NCBI GenBank assembly: GCA_017618715.1
Contig: JAFZTS010000024.1
Span: 1-64,000, forward strand
Reading direction: 5' to 3'
DNA: 64,000 bases
Source of the DNA: Bacteroidales bacterium
GTDB lineage: Bacteria; Bacteroidota; Bacteroidia; Bacteroidales; UBA3663
In this document: positions 34,346 to 44,195 of the stretch, in pieces
How positions within the stretch are numbered: the stretch's first letter is position 1
Layout: each line of letters starts with the position of its first letter
Position numbers and translations under genes: made by a program
Notes under the pieces: model-generated
Told to the model about the DNA's origin: nothing
The model's database searches: none
The model's input: the letters and a program-made list of their open reading frames with translations, nothing else

Positions 34346-37300
34346 ATGAGAAAAGGTTTATTATTCGCTCTTCTGATGGCATCAAGTATGCTGTCATTTG
34401 GTCAGAGTGACATCAGTAACAAGTTGTCAATCTCGACACAGATGTTCATTGATGAGCGCGATGGCGCGCTCGAGTTGAAACGTAATGTTGACGCTGAGAA
34501 GCGTCTCGGCTTGGAGTTCGTGGGCAAGAGGCTCAAGGCAAACAAGAACGACGACCGCATCTATGCAGCTCCTGACACCATCGATGGTCGTGCTTACATC
34601 TCTGCCTTTATCCGCTTGGACAACAATGCAGATGTCAAGACGCTCACCAACAAGGGCGTTCGTATCCAGAGCAGTTTCGACAATGGACTTTATACAGCCC
34701 TTATCCCAGTGAACAGTATTGAGGAGGTGGCACGCCTCAGCAACGTGAAGCGTATAAACGTGTCGATGCTGATGCGTCCGTTCACCAACAATGCACGTTC
34801 GGCTTCCAATGTCGATGATGTGCTCACCAAGTCGGCCGATGCTGTAGCTCTCGGTCTCAGCCAGAAGTATGATGGTACGGGTGTCGTTCTCGGTGTGATC
34901 GACACGGGTATCGACTTCCAGCATATTGCCTTCAAGGATGCAAGTGGCAATTCGCGTATCAAGCGCGCCTATGTATATAATGGTTCAAGTGCCAAGGAAT
35001 ATACATCTATCACCAGTAGTAGTCCCACCACCGACGACAAGAGTGAAGACCACGGCACGCACACCAGTTCAACTGCCGGTGGTTCGAGTGTCATCATCAG
35101 CGGCTCAAACGTTACCGTCACAAACGACCATGCCAACGCTACCTACGGCGGTATGGCTCCGGGTGCCGACCTTTACCTCGCTGGTGTCAATGGCCTTTCG
35201 AGCACCTATATGGCCAACGCTTTCCAAAAGATATGTGACTATGCCGATGCTCAGGGCAAGCCTGTGGTGATTAGCAACAGTTGGGGTTCGCAGTATGGTC
35301 CTCACGATGGTACAGGCGACTTTGCCGACATTACAGCACAATACTTTGGTTCGAACCATCCCAACCACGTCTGCCTCTTCGCAGCCTCTAACGATGGCGG
35401 CAAGTCGAAGGACGGAGAGGGTGGTGGCTATCACGTCAGTGGCACTGCATCGAGCAGTAGTCCCCTTGGCTCCATCCTGCGTGCTGCTTCTTACAGTAAT
35501 ACCGATGCTGGATACTATTACTATGGCATCATTGCTAACGCTTGGTCTCGCTCAAGATTGAGCAGTGGTAGCCTTGCTTGCAAGATTTTCGTCCTTGATT
35601 CCAGCACAGGTGCTGTCAAGACTTCAGTTACCGTTACTCCAAGCACCAGTGGCGCCTCGGTGAGCGGTCTGTCGAGCTATTTCAGCGGCACGCTCTATGC
35701 CTACAAGGACTATGTCAGCTCCAACAAGAGCCAGATCATGCTCTACACCTCGGGTCTCACCTCCAGAAGCTATACCACCACCACCAAGAACGGCAGCACC
35801 TACTACAAGAGCAAATATACTTTGGCTGTGCAGTTCTATCCCACTAGCGGCAGCTGTACCATCGATGCCTGGGGAGGCAGCTACGGCTACTTCACCAATC
35901 ATCTCTCGACCAGCGGCTACACTTGGACCAATGGTTCGGATGACATGTGTGTAAGTGACGAAGCCACCGATCCCAATGTCATCTCCATCGGAGCATACGT
36001 GACTGCCAATACGTGGAAAGCCTACAATGGCTCATCCTACAGCATGAGCGACGTCTATACTGTCGGCGACATCGCCTATTTCTCCAGTTATGCAACCGCT
36101 AACCAGAGCCCCACTGGTATCCAGTACCCATGGATTACGGCTCCTGGTGCCCGTCTGGCAGCCGGTGTGAACCATTACCATACCGCCAGCGTCGATGACT
36201 ACAGCTACTATGGAAGCAACTACAACAGCGACCTTGTGGTCAACAATTCGTCTTCACCTTACGCTATGATGGAGGGTACCTCAATGGCTACTCCTGTGGC
36301 TGCTGGTATCGTTGCCCTTTGGCTCCAGGCAGCCAAGGAGTCCGGACAGTCGCTCACCAACAGTGACATCAAGAACATCATGAAGCAGACGGCCATCAAG
36401 GACAGTTATACGACCACTGGTGCCAATGCCTCGCATTTCGGTAACGGCAAGATCAATGCTCTTGCAGGCCTCCAGCAGATTCTGGGTTCTACTCCTGGAA
36501 CTGTAGTAACTACACCAGTTATTACTGCCAGTGCTTCGTCTCTTGCCTTCTCGGGCACTGTAGGCCAGACCTACACCAAGACATTCACCGTAAGCGGTGC
36601 CGATCTTGAAGGAGCTATCACAGCCACCATCAGCGGTTCTAATTGCTACACTGTTTCGCCAAGCTCCATCAGCAAGGCAAGTGCTACATCGGGTGCTACG
36701 GTTACCGTTACATATGCTCCTACGGCAGCCGGCAATACTTCGGCCACCCTTACGCTGTCTAGTAGCAATGCACAGAGTGTCACCATCAGCCTGAGTGGCT
36801 CTGCTGCAGCTGCTGCCGTGCCTGTCATCACAGCCAGTGCTTCCAGCCTCTCGTTCAGCGCCAATGCGGGTGAGACACAAACCAAGTCGGTTACCATCAG
36901 TGGTTCGGATCTCACGGGTGCCATCACTGTAGCCGTCAGCGGTTCGGCATTCTCGGTCAATACTACCAGCATCTCTAATACTCAGGCAGCAGCAGGTAAG
37001 GCCGTCAATGTGACATTTACCGCACCAGCTACTGCAGGCTCATATTCGGGCACACTCACTCTCACCAGTGCATCGGCAGCAGCTGTCACCATCGCCCTCG
37101 CAGGCACATCGGTTGCACAGCAGCAGCCCGATCCCGAACCCACCACGACCAAGGAGGTCTATAAGCTTGTAAGCAGCGTTTCTTCAGGCAAACAGTATGT
37201 GATTGTCAACAAGAATACTGTAGGTTCGGCCAATGCCATTACCACCAATTCCAGCCACACTGTTGCCAACAGCTCAGTCAACATTGTGAGCGGCAATGAT

Positions 37301-38728
37301 GGAAGCGGCAATACCATCAAGTATATTGAGGAGCCTAGCTCGTATGCAGTTTGGACCTGCGGTACCAGCAGTTCGAGCAAGACGTTCAAGAATGGTAGTT
37401 ATTACCTCTATCACAAGAACAACAAGCTTTCGATGAATACTTCGACCACCAATGCCAAGTGGACAGTTGGGTCGAATGCAGCATCGCTCTACTATTCCAG
37501 TGGTGGCTACAAGTATCTTGCTTACAGCAGCGGCTGGACCATCACATCAAGTTCAACATCGGTTTACTTCTTCGAGAAGACCACTATCACCGTGCCTGGT
37601 GAAGGCGGTGGCGATGATCCCGTCGTTCCAGATCCTGCACTCAGTGTTTCGAAGTCTTCGCTCAGCTTCAGCACCGAGGAGGGCACACCCGTCAGCCAGA
37701 CCTTTACCCTCACGGGCGCTAACCTCACACAGAACGTCAGTGTTAGCCTAACTGGCGGCAACGGTGCATTTGCTGTAAGTCCTTCGACCGTATCGGCCAG
37801 CGCAGCACAGGCAGGTGCTACCATCACCGTTACTTTCAGTCCTGCAGCTGCCGGCAACTACAACGGCAGCATTACCTTCACCAGCGGAAGTGCTTCGGCT
37901 AGTGTTACCCTGTCTGGCAGTGCTACAGCAATTCCAGAACCCGAGCCAGAACCAGCAGGCGGCACAGCTTCAGATTCTTATCTTAACCTCCATAAGTACA
38001 GCACCATCAGCGATGCAGGCTATAGTGGTGTGAATGCACTCTACGCCTACACTGAGAAGTCCGATGGTTCGGCATGGGTCACCGTTCCTGCTTATGGCGC
38101 CTACAGTTCGAGCAGCTACCAAGGCTGGATTTCTTACAGCAGCAACAGCACGGTACGCACCACCTGGAGCAGCTACGATGTCTTCAAGGGTTATTCGAAT
38201 TGGTTCTCGAAGAGTTCGCAGTCGCGCGCCATCACCTCAAGCTCAAGTGGCACGGCTACCCAGAACTACTTCGTAAGCAACCTTACAGCTGTCAAGGTCT
38301 ATGGCTACAATCCAAGCTCGTGGTTCGGCAGCTCCAACACTTCTACTACCATCAACGTCTATGAATGTACGGTTTCTTCCAACGGCTCGGTATCGGCATC
38401 GTCTTCAGTTGTAGCTACTGGTTCGTACAGCACAACGGGTAACAGTTTCGTCATCACAATTGATAACCTTGATGCCAGCAAGGTTTATAAGGTAGAAGTA
38501 AGCGTCAAGAAGTCGTACTTCTATGAGATCGCCTTCCAAACCACACAGTCGGCAATTGATGGCAACAGCAATTTCAACGATTGGGGCACCCTTGGCATTG
38601 GCACCATCAATGCTGACGAGGACGAGACCCGCATCTACACCATCCATGGTCAGTATGTTGGCAACGATATCCAGTCGCTCGAAAAGGGTATGTATATCAT
38701 CAATGGCAAGAAGGTGATGATCAAGTAA
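34346..38728 (+). CDS. Secreted S8 subtilisin-like protease with type IX secretion tail
   Basis: The protein has 1460 residues. A signal peptide (MRKGLLFALLMASSMLSFGQ) and an inhibitor-like propeptide reach to about 150. The S8 domain spans about 155-710 with the full triad: VIDTGID (Asp186), EDHGTHT (His236) and EGTSMATP (Ser646). A long insertion lies between the His and Ser motifs. Three similar roughly 80-residue beta-sandwich repeats follow, each opening with SASSL.FS or SKSSLSFS and ending in LSGSA or a similar motif. The last roughly 30 residues (IYTIHGQYVG, LEKGMYIINGKKVMIK) are a type A type IX sorting tail, which predicts export across the outer membrane and surface attachment or release. 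Codon use is like its neighbours. Alone in its transcript. Confidence 0.92.
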   Translation: MRKGLLFALLMASSMLSFGQSDISNKLSISTQMFIDERDGALELKRNVDAEKRLGLEFVGKRLKANKNDDRIYAAPDTIDGRAYISAFIRLDNNADVKTLTNKGVRIQSSFDNGLYTALIPVNSIEEVARLSNVKRINVSMLMRPFTNNARSASNVDDVLTKSADAVALGLSQKYDGTGVVLGVIDTGIDFQHIAFKDASGNSRIKRAYVYNGSSAKEYTSITSSSPTTDDKSEDHGTHTSSTAGGSSVIISGSNVTVTNDHANATYGGMAPGADLYLAGVNGLSSTYMANAFQKICDYADAQGKPVVISNSWGSQYGPHDGTGDFADITAQYFGSNHPNHVCLFAASNDGGKSKDGEGGGYHVSGTASSSSPLGSILRAASYSNTDAGYYYYGIIANAWSRSRLSSGSLACKIFVLDSSTGAVKTSVTVTPSTSGASVSGLSSYFSGTLYAYKDYVSSNKSQIMLYTSGLTSRSYTTTTKNGSTYYKSKYTLAVQFYPTSGSCTIDAWGGSYGYFTNHLSTSGYTWTNGSDDMCVSDEATDPNVISIGAYVTANTWKAYNGSSYSMSDVYTVGDIAYFSSYATANQSPTGIQYPWITAPGARLAAGVNHYHTASVDDYSYYGSNYNSDLVVNNSSSPYAMMEGTSMATPVAAGIVALWLQAAKESGQSLTNSDIKNIMKQTAIKDSYTTTGANASHFGNGKINALAGLQQILGSTPGTVVTTPVITASASSLAFSGTVGQTYTKTFTVSGADLEGAITATISGSNCYTVSPSSISKASATSGATVTVTYAPTAAGNTSATLTLSSSNAQSVTISLSGSAAAAAVPVITASASSLSFSANAGETQTKSVTISGSDLTGAITVAVSGSAFSVNTTSISNTQAAAGKAVNVTFTAPATAGSYSGTLTLTSASAAAVTIALAGTSVAQQQPDPEPTTTKEVYKLVSSVSSGKQYVIVNKNTVGSANAITTNSSHTVANSSVNIVSGNDGSGNTIKYIEEPSSYAVWTCGTSSSSKTFKNGSYYLYHKNNKLSMNTSTTNAKWTVGSNAASLYYSSGGYKYLAYSSGWTITSSSTSVYFFEKTTITVPGEGGGDDPVVPDPALSVSKSSLSFSTEEGTPVSQTFTLTGANLTQNVSVSLTGGNGAFAVSPSTVSASAAQAGATITVTFSPAAAGNYNGSITFTSGSASASVTLSGSATAIPEPEPEPAGGTASDSYLNLHKYSTISDAGYSGVNALYAYTEKSDGSAWVTVPAYGAYSSSSYQGWISYSSNSTVRTTWSSYDVFKGYSNWFSKSSQSRAITSSSSGTATQNYFVSNLTAVKVYGYNPSSWFGSSNTSTTINVYECTVSSNGSVSASSSVVATGSYSTTGNSFVITIDNLDASKVYKVEVSVKKSYFYEIAFQTTQSAIDGNSNFNDWGTLGIGTINADEDETRIYTIHGQYVGNDIQSLEKGMYIINGKKVMIK

Positions 38729-38751
38729 CGCGTCTGTAATCTCATAAATAT

Positions 38752-38785
38752 TGAGGGCGTGCCACAAACTGTTGGCACGCCCTCA
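38752..38785. terminator. Strong bidirectional terminator
   Basis: TGAGGGCGTGCCA (38752-38764) and TGGCACGCCCTCA (38773-38785) form a perfect 13-bp stem with an 8-nt loop, followed by TTATTTT on plus. It lies between the convergent subtilase and GH2 genes and can end both transcripts. Confidence 0.9.
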
Positions 38786-38826
38786 TTATTTTGTGGGCCT
38801 ATTGAGGCTTACGTCCGATTTCGTGG

Positions 38827-40800
38827 TTAGTACGTGAGGACAGAGGAGCCGTCACGACGAACGATGTCGAAGTTGAAACCTGGGTTGGCGTTTTTGAGGA
38901 TGAAAGTGTGAGAATCGCTTGGTTTTAGTTCGGGGAGGGCGATAGTATTGAAGTCGCCTTTGTCATCGGTGTAGGCGATGCTATAGCCTCGCAGGATGTA
39001 GGTGGGGATGTCATTTTTCACCTGTATGGTTATCTCAGCATCGTGATTGTTGGTATCGATATCGTACAGATTGGCGAGGGTACCTTTGTTTTCGGCTTGC
39101 CCAGCGGGCTTAACCTTGGTAACTTCGACAGGAGACATGATTTGACGTAGGATGTCGAACGATGCTTTGGGTTGGAGGCGTTTGTCACATACTCCATGCC
39201 GACGGATGCGGTCGCGACCATAGCCCTCTTCACCCATCTGTGTACGATAGTCTTGCAAACAAAAATAAATGTATCCGGTGACGTAGGGATGGCTTCTCCA
39301 TTCCGAGATGTGGAAAATCATTTCATCTACACGTCGTGCGTCGCCACCAGAGAAGACGGGTTCGCACAGACCATGTTCGGTGATGAGTAGCGGGCGACCA
39401 TTGAGCACAGGCTCCACCTGGTCAAAAAAGCCTGCTGTCTGGTCACGGTGCTTGGCATGCCATGTCCCGATGTATTCGTTCCACGTAGGGAGGTCAAGGC
39501 AGAGCGAAGGGTCATCAGCAAGTTCGCGCCATAGGTGGTTGCAGACGGCATCGATGATACGTGTGGAGTCGAGTTGGCGGGCATGTTCGGCCATCATGAG
39601 GAGGTCTTTCTGGTTGCCGCTCACCTCGTTACTCATACCCCAGGCAAAGATGCAGGGATGGTTGTAGTGCGCCTCGATGAGTTCGGTGAGCTGACGACGT
39701 GCGGTCTCCTGAAGCGAAGGGGTAAGCTTGCCGTTGGGACCTTGCCACCACGAGATCTCCTCCTGCGTCAACATGCCGAGACTGTCCATCAGGTGCAGGC
39801 GATAGTCATCCTGAGCCCAGTGGAAGCGAGAGATGGTGCAGTTGAGCTCCTTCATCATGCTGATTGACTTGGCCATATACTCTTTCGATTCTGCCATGCC
39901 GAAGTCTGGATTCGATCCGGCCATATCTTCGATGCCTGGGAGGCGAACGGCTTCGCCATTGAGAACGAAATGGTTACCCTCGATGCCGAAGGTGCGGAAG
40001 CCGAAGCATTCGCGCTTCAGGTCGGAGAGTGTTCGGCCATCGTAGATGCGAGCCTCGTATGTGTAGAGGTTAGGGTCATCGAAATGCCAGAGCTTGACCT
40101 TTCCGCAATCGACGTTACACGAGAATATGCCCTCGTTGTTGGGGCGGAGGGTATGCTGCCCTTCATAAACAAGACGGCCTGAAGCGTTCTCGAAGATACG
40201 AAGAGCTATGATGGCACGCTTGACGTTCTGCTCAAAGAGACGAATGTCGATGCGGGCAAGCGCAGTGCTGTCGGCAAGATTAATGTCAGGGGTGATGTGG
40301 ACGTAGCGCAAACTGTAACGTCCCGATGTGTGGAGCGAGACACTGCGGTAGATGCCGCCGTCGTTCGACCAGTCGAACTTGCGACGCCATGGGAGGTTTT
40401 CGTCGGTATAGCTGTTATCACACATCACTTCGAGGACATTCTCTCGGTCGAAGCTGACGTAAGGGGTGATGTCCATGCTAAAGGGAGTGTAGCCGGCATT
40501 AAGATGCTGACCGACCTGCTTGCCGTTGACAAAGATGGTTGCATCATGATAGACACCATTGAAGTGCAGGCGAAGCTGACGCCCCTTCATGTTGGGCGTA
40601 AGTGGAAGGATTCGGCTATACCATGCTTCGCCGGCATAGTCTTCGAGTCCAGACATGACGTTGTAGGTGTGGGGCACGGTGACAGTGGTCTTGGGCGTCT
40701 TGACAGGCAGCCAGAACTGCCACTGGCCGTCGAGACTGATGGACTGCTGAGCGAATGTCAGCACTGGAAGAAGGGATAGGAGGGATAATAGTTTTTTCAT
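38827..40800 (-). CDS. Glycoside hydrolase family 2 (beta-galactosidase-like)
   Basis: The protein has 657 residues with a signal peptide ending near TFAQ. The order is sugar-binding jelly roll (about 20-180, LHFNGVYHDATIFVNGKQVG), immunoglobulin-like domain and TIM barrel (from about 285). The acid/base is Glu392 in GMSNEVSG and the nucleophile Glu475 in ITEHG. It is shorter than LacZ and lacks the C-terminal beta domain. Beta-galactosidase is the likeliest activity; beta-glucuronidase or beta-mannosidase cannot be excluded by reading. It starts 48 bases after the sugar transporter gene on the same strand, so the two probably form a small uptake and hydrolysis operon. Confidence 0.85.
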   Translation of the reverse strand: MKKLLSLLSLLPVLTFAQQSISLDGQWQFWLPVKTPKTTVTVPHTYNVMSGLEDYAGEAWYSRILPLTPNMKGRQLRLHFNGVYHDATIFVNGKQVGQHLNAGYTPFSMDITPYVSFDRENVLEVMCDNSYTDENLPWRRKFDWSNDGGIYRSVSLHTSGRYSLRYVHITPDINLADSTALARIDIRLFEQNVKRAIIALRIFENASGRLVYEGQHTLRPNNEGIFSCNVDCGKVKLWHFDDPNLYTYEARIYDGRTLSDLKRECFGFRTFGIEGNHFVLNGEAVRLPGIEDMAGSNPDFGMAESKEYMAKSISMMKELNCTISRFHWAQDDYRLHLMDSLGMLTQEEISWWQGPNGKLTPSLQETARRQLTELIEAHYNHPCIFAWGMSNEVSGNQKDLLMMAEHARQLDSTRIIDAVCNHLWRELADDPSLCLDLPTWNEYIGTWHAKHRDQTAGFFDQVEPVLNGRPLLITEHGLCEPVFSGGDARRVDEMIFHISEWRSHPYVTGYIYFCLQDYRTQMGEEGYGRDRIRRHGVCDKRLQPKASFDILRQIMSPVEVTKVKPAGQAENKGTLANLYDIDTNNHDAEITIQVKNDIPTYILRGYSIAYTDDKGDFNTIALPELKPSDSHTFILKNANPGFNFDIVRRDGSSVLTY

Positions 40801-40848
40801 GAAGTAGGGTATTTGAAATCGGCAGTCAAGCTTGGCTGCCTCAGTATA

Positions 40849-42186
40849 TTATGAAGCCAATTCCTTCTCGAGCTGCTCGAGGCTCTTGCCCTTGGTTTCG
40901 GGACAACGACGGAAGAGGAAAATGAAGGTACAGATGCAGATGGCCGCATATACCCAGAACGAGCCGTAGGTGCCGAGTGTAGCGTTCATCGGGGGGAAGA
41001 AGAAGGTGAGGGTGCAGCATCCTACCCATAGAGCAAAGGTACAGGTTGCCATGGCAATTCCACGCACACGGTGCGGGAAGATCTCGGCCAGCAGCGTCCA
41101 AGTGACGGGACCGAGGGTCATTGCGTAGCACGAGATGGCAGCGACGACGAGGGCCACCATCAATACACCCGTCATGCCCATGAAGTAACATGTGCCGAGG
41201 ATGGCGTATATGATGCCGAGGCCGCCGGCACCGATGAGCATCAGCGTACGGCGTCCCCATTTCTCGATGGTGTAGAGGGCGACAAAGGTAAAGAGTACGT
41301 TGGCGATACCAGTAATTACGATGTTAATGAACATGCCATCGACGTTAAAGCCAGCGCCAACGAATATTTCCTGCGCGTAGTTGAATATCACGTTAGTGCC
41401 GCACCATTGCTGGAAGACGGCAATGATAAGCCCGAGAAGCAGAACGTTAGCATAACGTGGGGTGAAAAGTTCGGCAAGGCCAGCCTCCATCGAGGGGTTG
41501 CTTCCTTCGGTGCGCGCGAGCGGAGCTCGGAGCGAAGGGTTTGAGGGGTTCGTGCGTAGGGCTTTGAGCTGCAGATAGACGGGACTCTCCGGGATGAAGA
41601 AGCTCATGAGGAGAAATAGGGCGGCAGGCAAGGTTTCGGCCCAAAACATCCAACGCCATCCCCATTCGAGGTTCCATGCCTGACTCACGGCATCGGTGGT
41701 ATCGCGTGCCAATAGCATGTTGACAATTTGTGCACTGAGGATGCCGAGTACGATAGTCATCTGATTGAGGCTCACCATTCGGCCACGTATATTTGCTGGG
41801 CTGACTTCCGCGATATACATTGGAGAGAGGGCCGAAGCCACGCCAATACCAATACCGCCTATGAAACGTGCGATGTTGAACATGGTAAAGTTATTGAAAT
41901 AGCCTGTTGCGAGAGCACTCACTGTGAACAGCACAGCCGCAGTGGTGAGCCGAGGCTTTCGTCCATAGCGGTCGGCCATAGCTCCAGCCACCATGGCTCC
42001 CACAAGGCAACCTACCAGTGCTGTAGTCATGGCAACACCTTGCATGAAGGGACTCTCACTGATGCCAAAGAAGAGTTCATAAAATGGTTTCGCACCGCCG
42101 ATCACGACCCAGTCATAACCGAAGAGCAGACCGCCCATGGCACTGACGCTACAGATGAAAAGAAGATAGGCTTTAGAGTTTTGCAT
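40849..42186 (-). CDS. Sugar porter family MFS transporter
   Basis: The protein has 445 residues from MQNSKAYLLF; the frame opens earlier only at a TTG. Twelve membrane helices are expected. Sugar porter signatures are GGLLFGYDWVVIGG in helix 1, DRYGRKP after helix 2, FIGGIGIGVASALSPMYIAE, ESPVYL after helix 6 and EKWGRRTL after helix 8. It imports a monosaccharide or disaccharide with protons. The central cytoplasmic loop carries an unusual stretch (TNPSNPSLRAP and EGSNPS) made of 9-bp repeat units. First gene of the operon with GH2. Confidence 0.9.
   Translation of the reverse strand: MQNSKAYLLFICSVSAMGGLLFGYDWVVIGGAKPFYELFFGISESPFMQGVAMTTALVGCLVGAMVAGAMADRYGRKPRLTTAAVLFTVSALATGYFNNFTMFNIARFIGGIGIGVASALSPMYIAEVSPANIRGRMVSLNQMTIVLGILSAQIVNMLLARDTTDAVSQAWNLEWGWRWMFWAETLPAALFLLMSFFIPESPVYLQLKALRTNPSNPSLRAPLARTEGSNPSMEAGLAELFTPRYANVLLLGLIIAVFQQWCGTNVIFNYAQEIFVGAGFNVDGMFINIVITGIANVLFTFVALYTIEKWGRRTLMLIGAGGLGIIYAILGTCYFMGMTGVLMVALVVAAISCYAMTLGPVTWTLLAEIFPHRVRGIAMATCTFALWVGCCTLTFFFPPMNATLGTYGSFWVYAAICICTFIFLFRRCPETKGKSLEQLEKELAS
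41489..41552 (-). repeat. 9-bp repeat units inside the sugar porter gene
   Basis: On plus the blocks CGAGGGGTT (41491-41499), CGAAGGGTT (41533-41541... shared end) and TGAGGGGTT lie close together. On the coding strand they give Asn-Pro-Ser triplets (TNPSNPS, GSNPS). The units equal those in the helicase gene (TGAGGGGTT), although here they are few and separated by 33 bases. Confidence 0.5.
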
Positions 42187-42235
42187 TGTTTTATATTTTG
42201 GGGGCAATTAAGAGCATTTAAGACTTTTCTGGGTG

Positions 42236-42243
42236 CAAAGATA
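42236..42243 (-). promoter_or_regulatory. Probable -7 element of the sugar porter-GH2 operon
   Basis: Read on minus this is TATCTTTG, 49 bases before the sugar porter ATG. A clear TTTG at the right distance upstream was not found, so control by an activator is possible. Confidence 0.6.
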
Positions 42244-42350
42244 GATGTTTTTTTGCAATATGGATATGGAAAAGCGCTAAAAAATTGATGGATATTTCTA
42301 TTTTTTGCCCATTTTGTCCAAAAAATATCCTGCAAAAGAGGAAATATATT

Positions 42351-42358
42351 TATTTTTG
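42351..42358 (+). promoter_or_regulatory. Probable -7 element of the DUF6057-like operon
   Basis: TATTTTTG fits TAnnTTTG and lies 49 bases before the start codon at 42408. No good -33 element is seen. Confidence 0.5.
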
Positions 42359-42407
42359 TACACAAATACGTAGGGCGAAAGGCCCGAGAATGAATGCACA
42401 ATAAACC

Positions 42408-44195
42408 ATGAAACAATATTACTTTGTGCCTTGGCTTGTGAGCCTGCTGCTGATGTTAGCAGTAGGGTTGTTCTATGGCTTGCTCTATCCGTACCACCTG
42501 CATTATTATGAACAGATGCAGATGTTCCAGTTTTCAAGCCAATATTTTTGGGAGACAGTCCTTTTGCCTGGCGGATTATCCGATTATCTGGGACGTTTCC
42601 TGACTCAGTTCTTTCACATCACATGGGCGGGAGCACTGGTGATGGCCGTACTTTATGGAATGGTGTATCTTTCCAGCTGGATAGCTTTGCATGACGGGCT
42701 GACAGGACAGAACCGACTTTTCTGGTCTTTCCTCCTGCTTCTTTCCATCCGTTTCCTTTGGATCAACGGGTGTGACGAAAATGCAATGCCAGCTCTTTGG
42801 ATAGCTTTTATAGCAAGTCTCATGATGGTCTTTACCTTGAAAAAGATTTGCAATAATACATTACGCCGCCTCGTCTCACTGGTGGCATTGGTAGTACTAT
42901 ATGCAGCTGTGGGGCCACTTTCGTTTGTGATGATTGCGCTGATGGCCCTTCATGAATTACGACAGAATGATGGGCTGCGATGGGCCTGGGCCATCGGCTT
43001 TGTCATTGCGGCTCTCGTGTTGCCGCAGGTGGCACATCAGTTGTTCAACTGGCCGTTAGAGAACCTCTACAAGGGTATTCATTACTTCCGCTTCACGCAG
43101 ATTCAGTTGCCATATATATGGGTGGCAGCGTGTATCATCGTCGTGATAGACCTTTTGGCACACATAGCCGAGTGCTACTTGAACGGAAAGGAGGTAGTGA
43201 ACGGCTATGTGTTGGGTTTCGGCACCTTGGCCTTGATGGCCTTGCTCATCGTGCAGGGTGTCAGACGGCATTACCATCCCAACAACGAAGTGATGATGAT
43301 GTACGACGACATGGTGCTCAATGAACGTTGGGATGACATTCTGGCTGCTGCTTCTCGACGCACGCCGAAACATCCCGCATGCGTGCAGTGCATCAACCTT
43401 GCCATGGCAATGAAGGGCAGGATGGGCGACCTGCTGTTTCACTGCCCACAGACCGATTCAGGAGCCTTGCTTCCAGAGTTCAGTATCAACTTCTCAAGAC
43501 CATTGACGGCTGGACAGATTTATTTGAACATTGGTTGGACCAATACTGCACAGCGTTTCGTCTATGAAGCTCAGGAATCGATACCCGATTACGAGAAGAG
43601 TGCACGTTGTTATAAGCTCTTGGCCCAGACACACCTGGCCCGAGGAGAGCGTGAATTGGCGAAAAAGTATCTTCGAAAGCTTCAGAAAACCCTCTTCTAC
43701 GACGATTGGGCCAACGAGGCGATGGCTTTGGCCAATAACCCCGACCCGAAGGCTCTGTCGCAACATCCATTTTACGGGCAACTGATGCGCGGTGCAGTGA
43801 AGGACGATTATTTCTTCAGTCCCGACATGATGGCAATGCTTGGCAACTATTGCACCACGACGCCTCACAACCATGTAGCAACCCAGTACCTGCTGGCTCT
43901 TGCCCTTGTTGAGCGTGACTTGGAAACCTTCGTGGCCTGCTTCAATCTTGATCAGTATCTGAATGGCAGCGAACGTATTCCTGAGTATTACCAGCAGGCT
44001 TTAGCCTTGGAATGGACCCGTAAACACCAGACTCTCGATGGAATACCCTATAAGTTGGACGAGAGAGTGTTGGCGAACATGGAGCAATTTGTCGATGATT
44101 ACAATAATCAGATGCCACCCCAGCAACTGGAACGAAAATATTTTATGACTTACTGGTATTATTATATGAGTGGTGAAAAGAAGGAAAAGGAATGA
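42408..44195 (+). CDS. DUF6057-like polytopic membrane protein with helical repeat domain
   Basis: The protein has 595 residues. About eight to ten membrane helices occupy residues 8-295, beginning with WLVSLLLMLAVGLFYGLLYP. The remaining 300 residues are helical and TPR-like (YEKSARCYKLLAQTHLARGERELAKKYL). I associate this layout with DUF6057 of Bacteroidetes. Its function is not known to me. Its stop codon overlaps the start of the next gene (ATGA), so the two proteins are made together, and the second is an exported lipoprotein with a CxxCH. A joint role at the cell envelope is inferred. Confidence 0.7.
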   Translation: MKQYYFVPWLVSLLLMLAVGLFYGLLYPYHLHYYEQMQMFQFSSQYFWETVLLPGGLSDYLGRFLTQFFHITWAGALVMAVLYGMVYLSSWIALHDGLTGQNRLFWSFLLLLSIRFLWINGCDENAMPALWIAFIASLMMVFTLKKICNNTLRRLVSLVALVVLYAAVGPLSFVMIALMALHELRQNDGLRWAWAIGFVIAALVLPQVAHQLFNWPLENLYKGIHYFRFTQIQLPYIWVAACIIVVIDLLAHIAECYLNGKEVVNGYVLGFGTLALMALLIVQGVRRHYHPNNEVMMMYDDMVLNERWDDILAAASRRTPKHPACVQCINLAMAMKGRMGDLLFHCPQTDSGALLPEFSINFSRPLTAGQIYLNIGWTNTAQRFVYEAQESIPDYEKSARCYKLLAQTHLARGERELAKKYLRKLQKTLFYDDWANEAMALANNPDPKALSQHPFYGQLMRGAVKDDYFFSPDMMAMLGNYCTTTPHNHVATQYLLALALVERDLETFVACFNLDQYLNGSERIPEYYQQALALEWTRKHQTLDGIPYKLDERVLANMEQFVDDYNNQMPPQQLERKYFMTYWYYYMSGEKKEKE

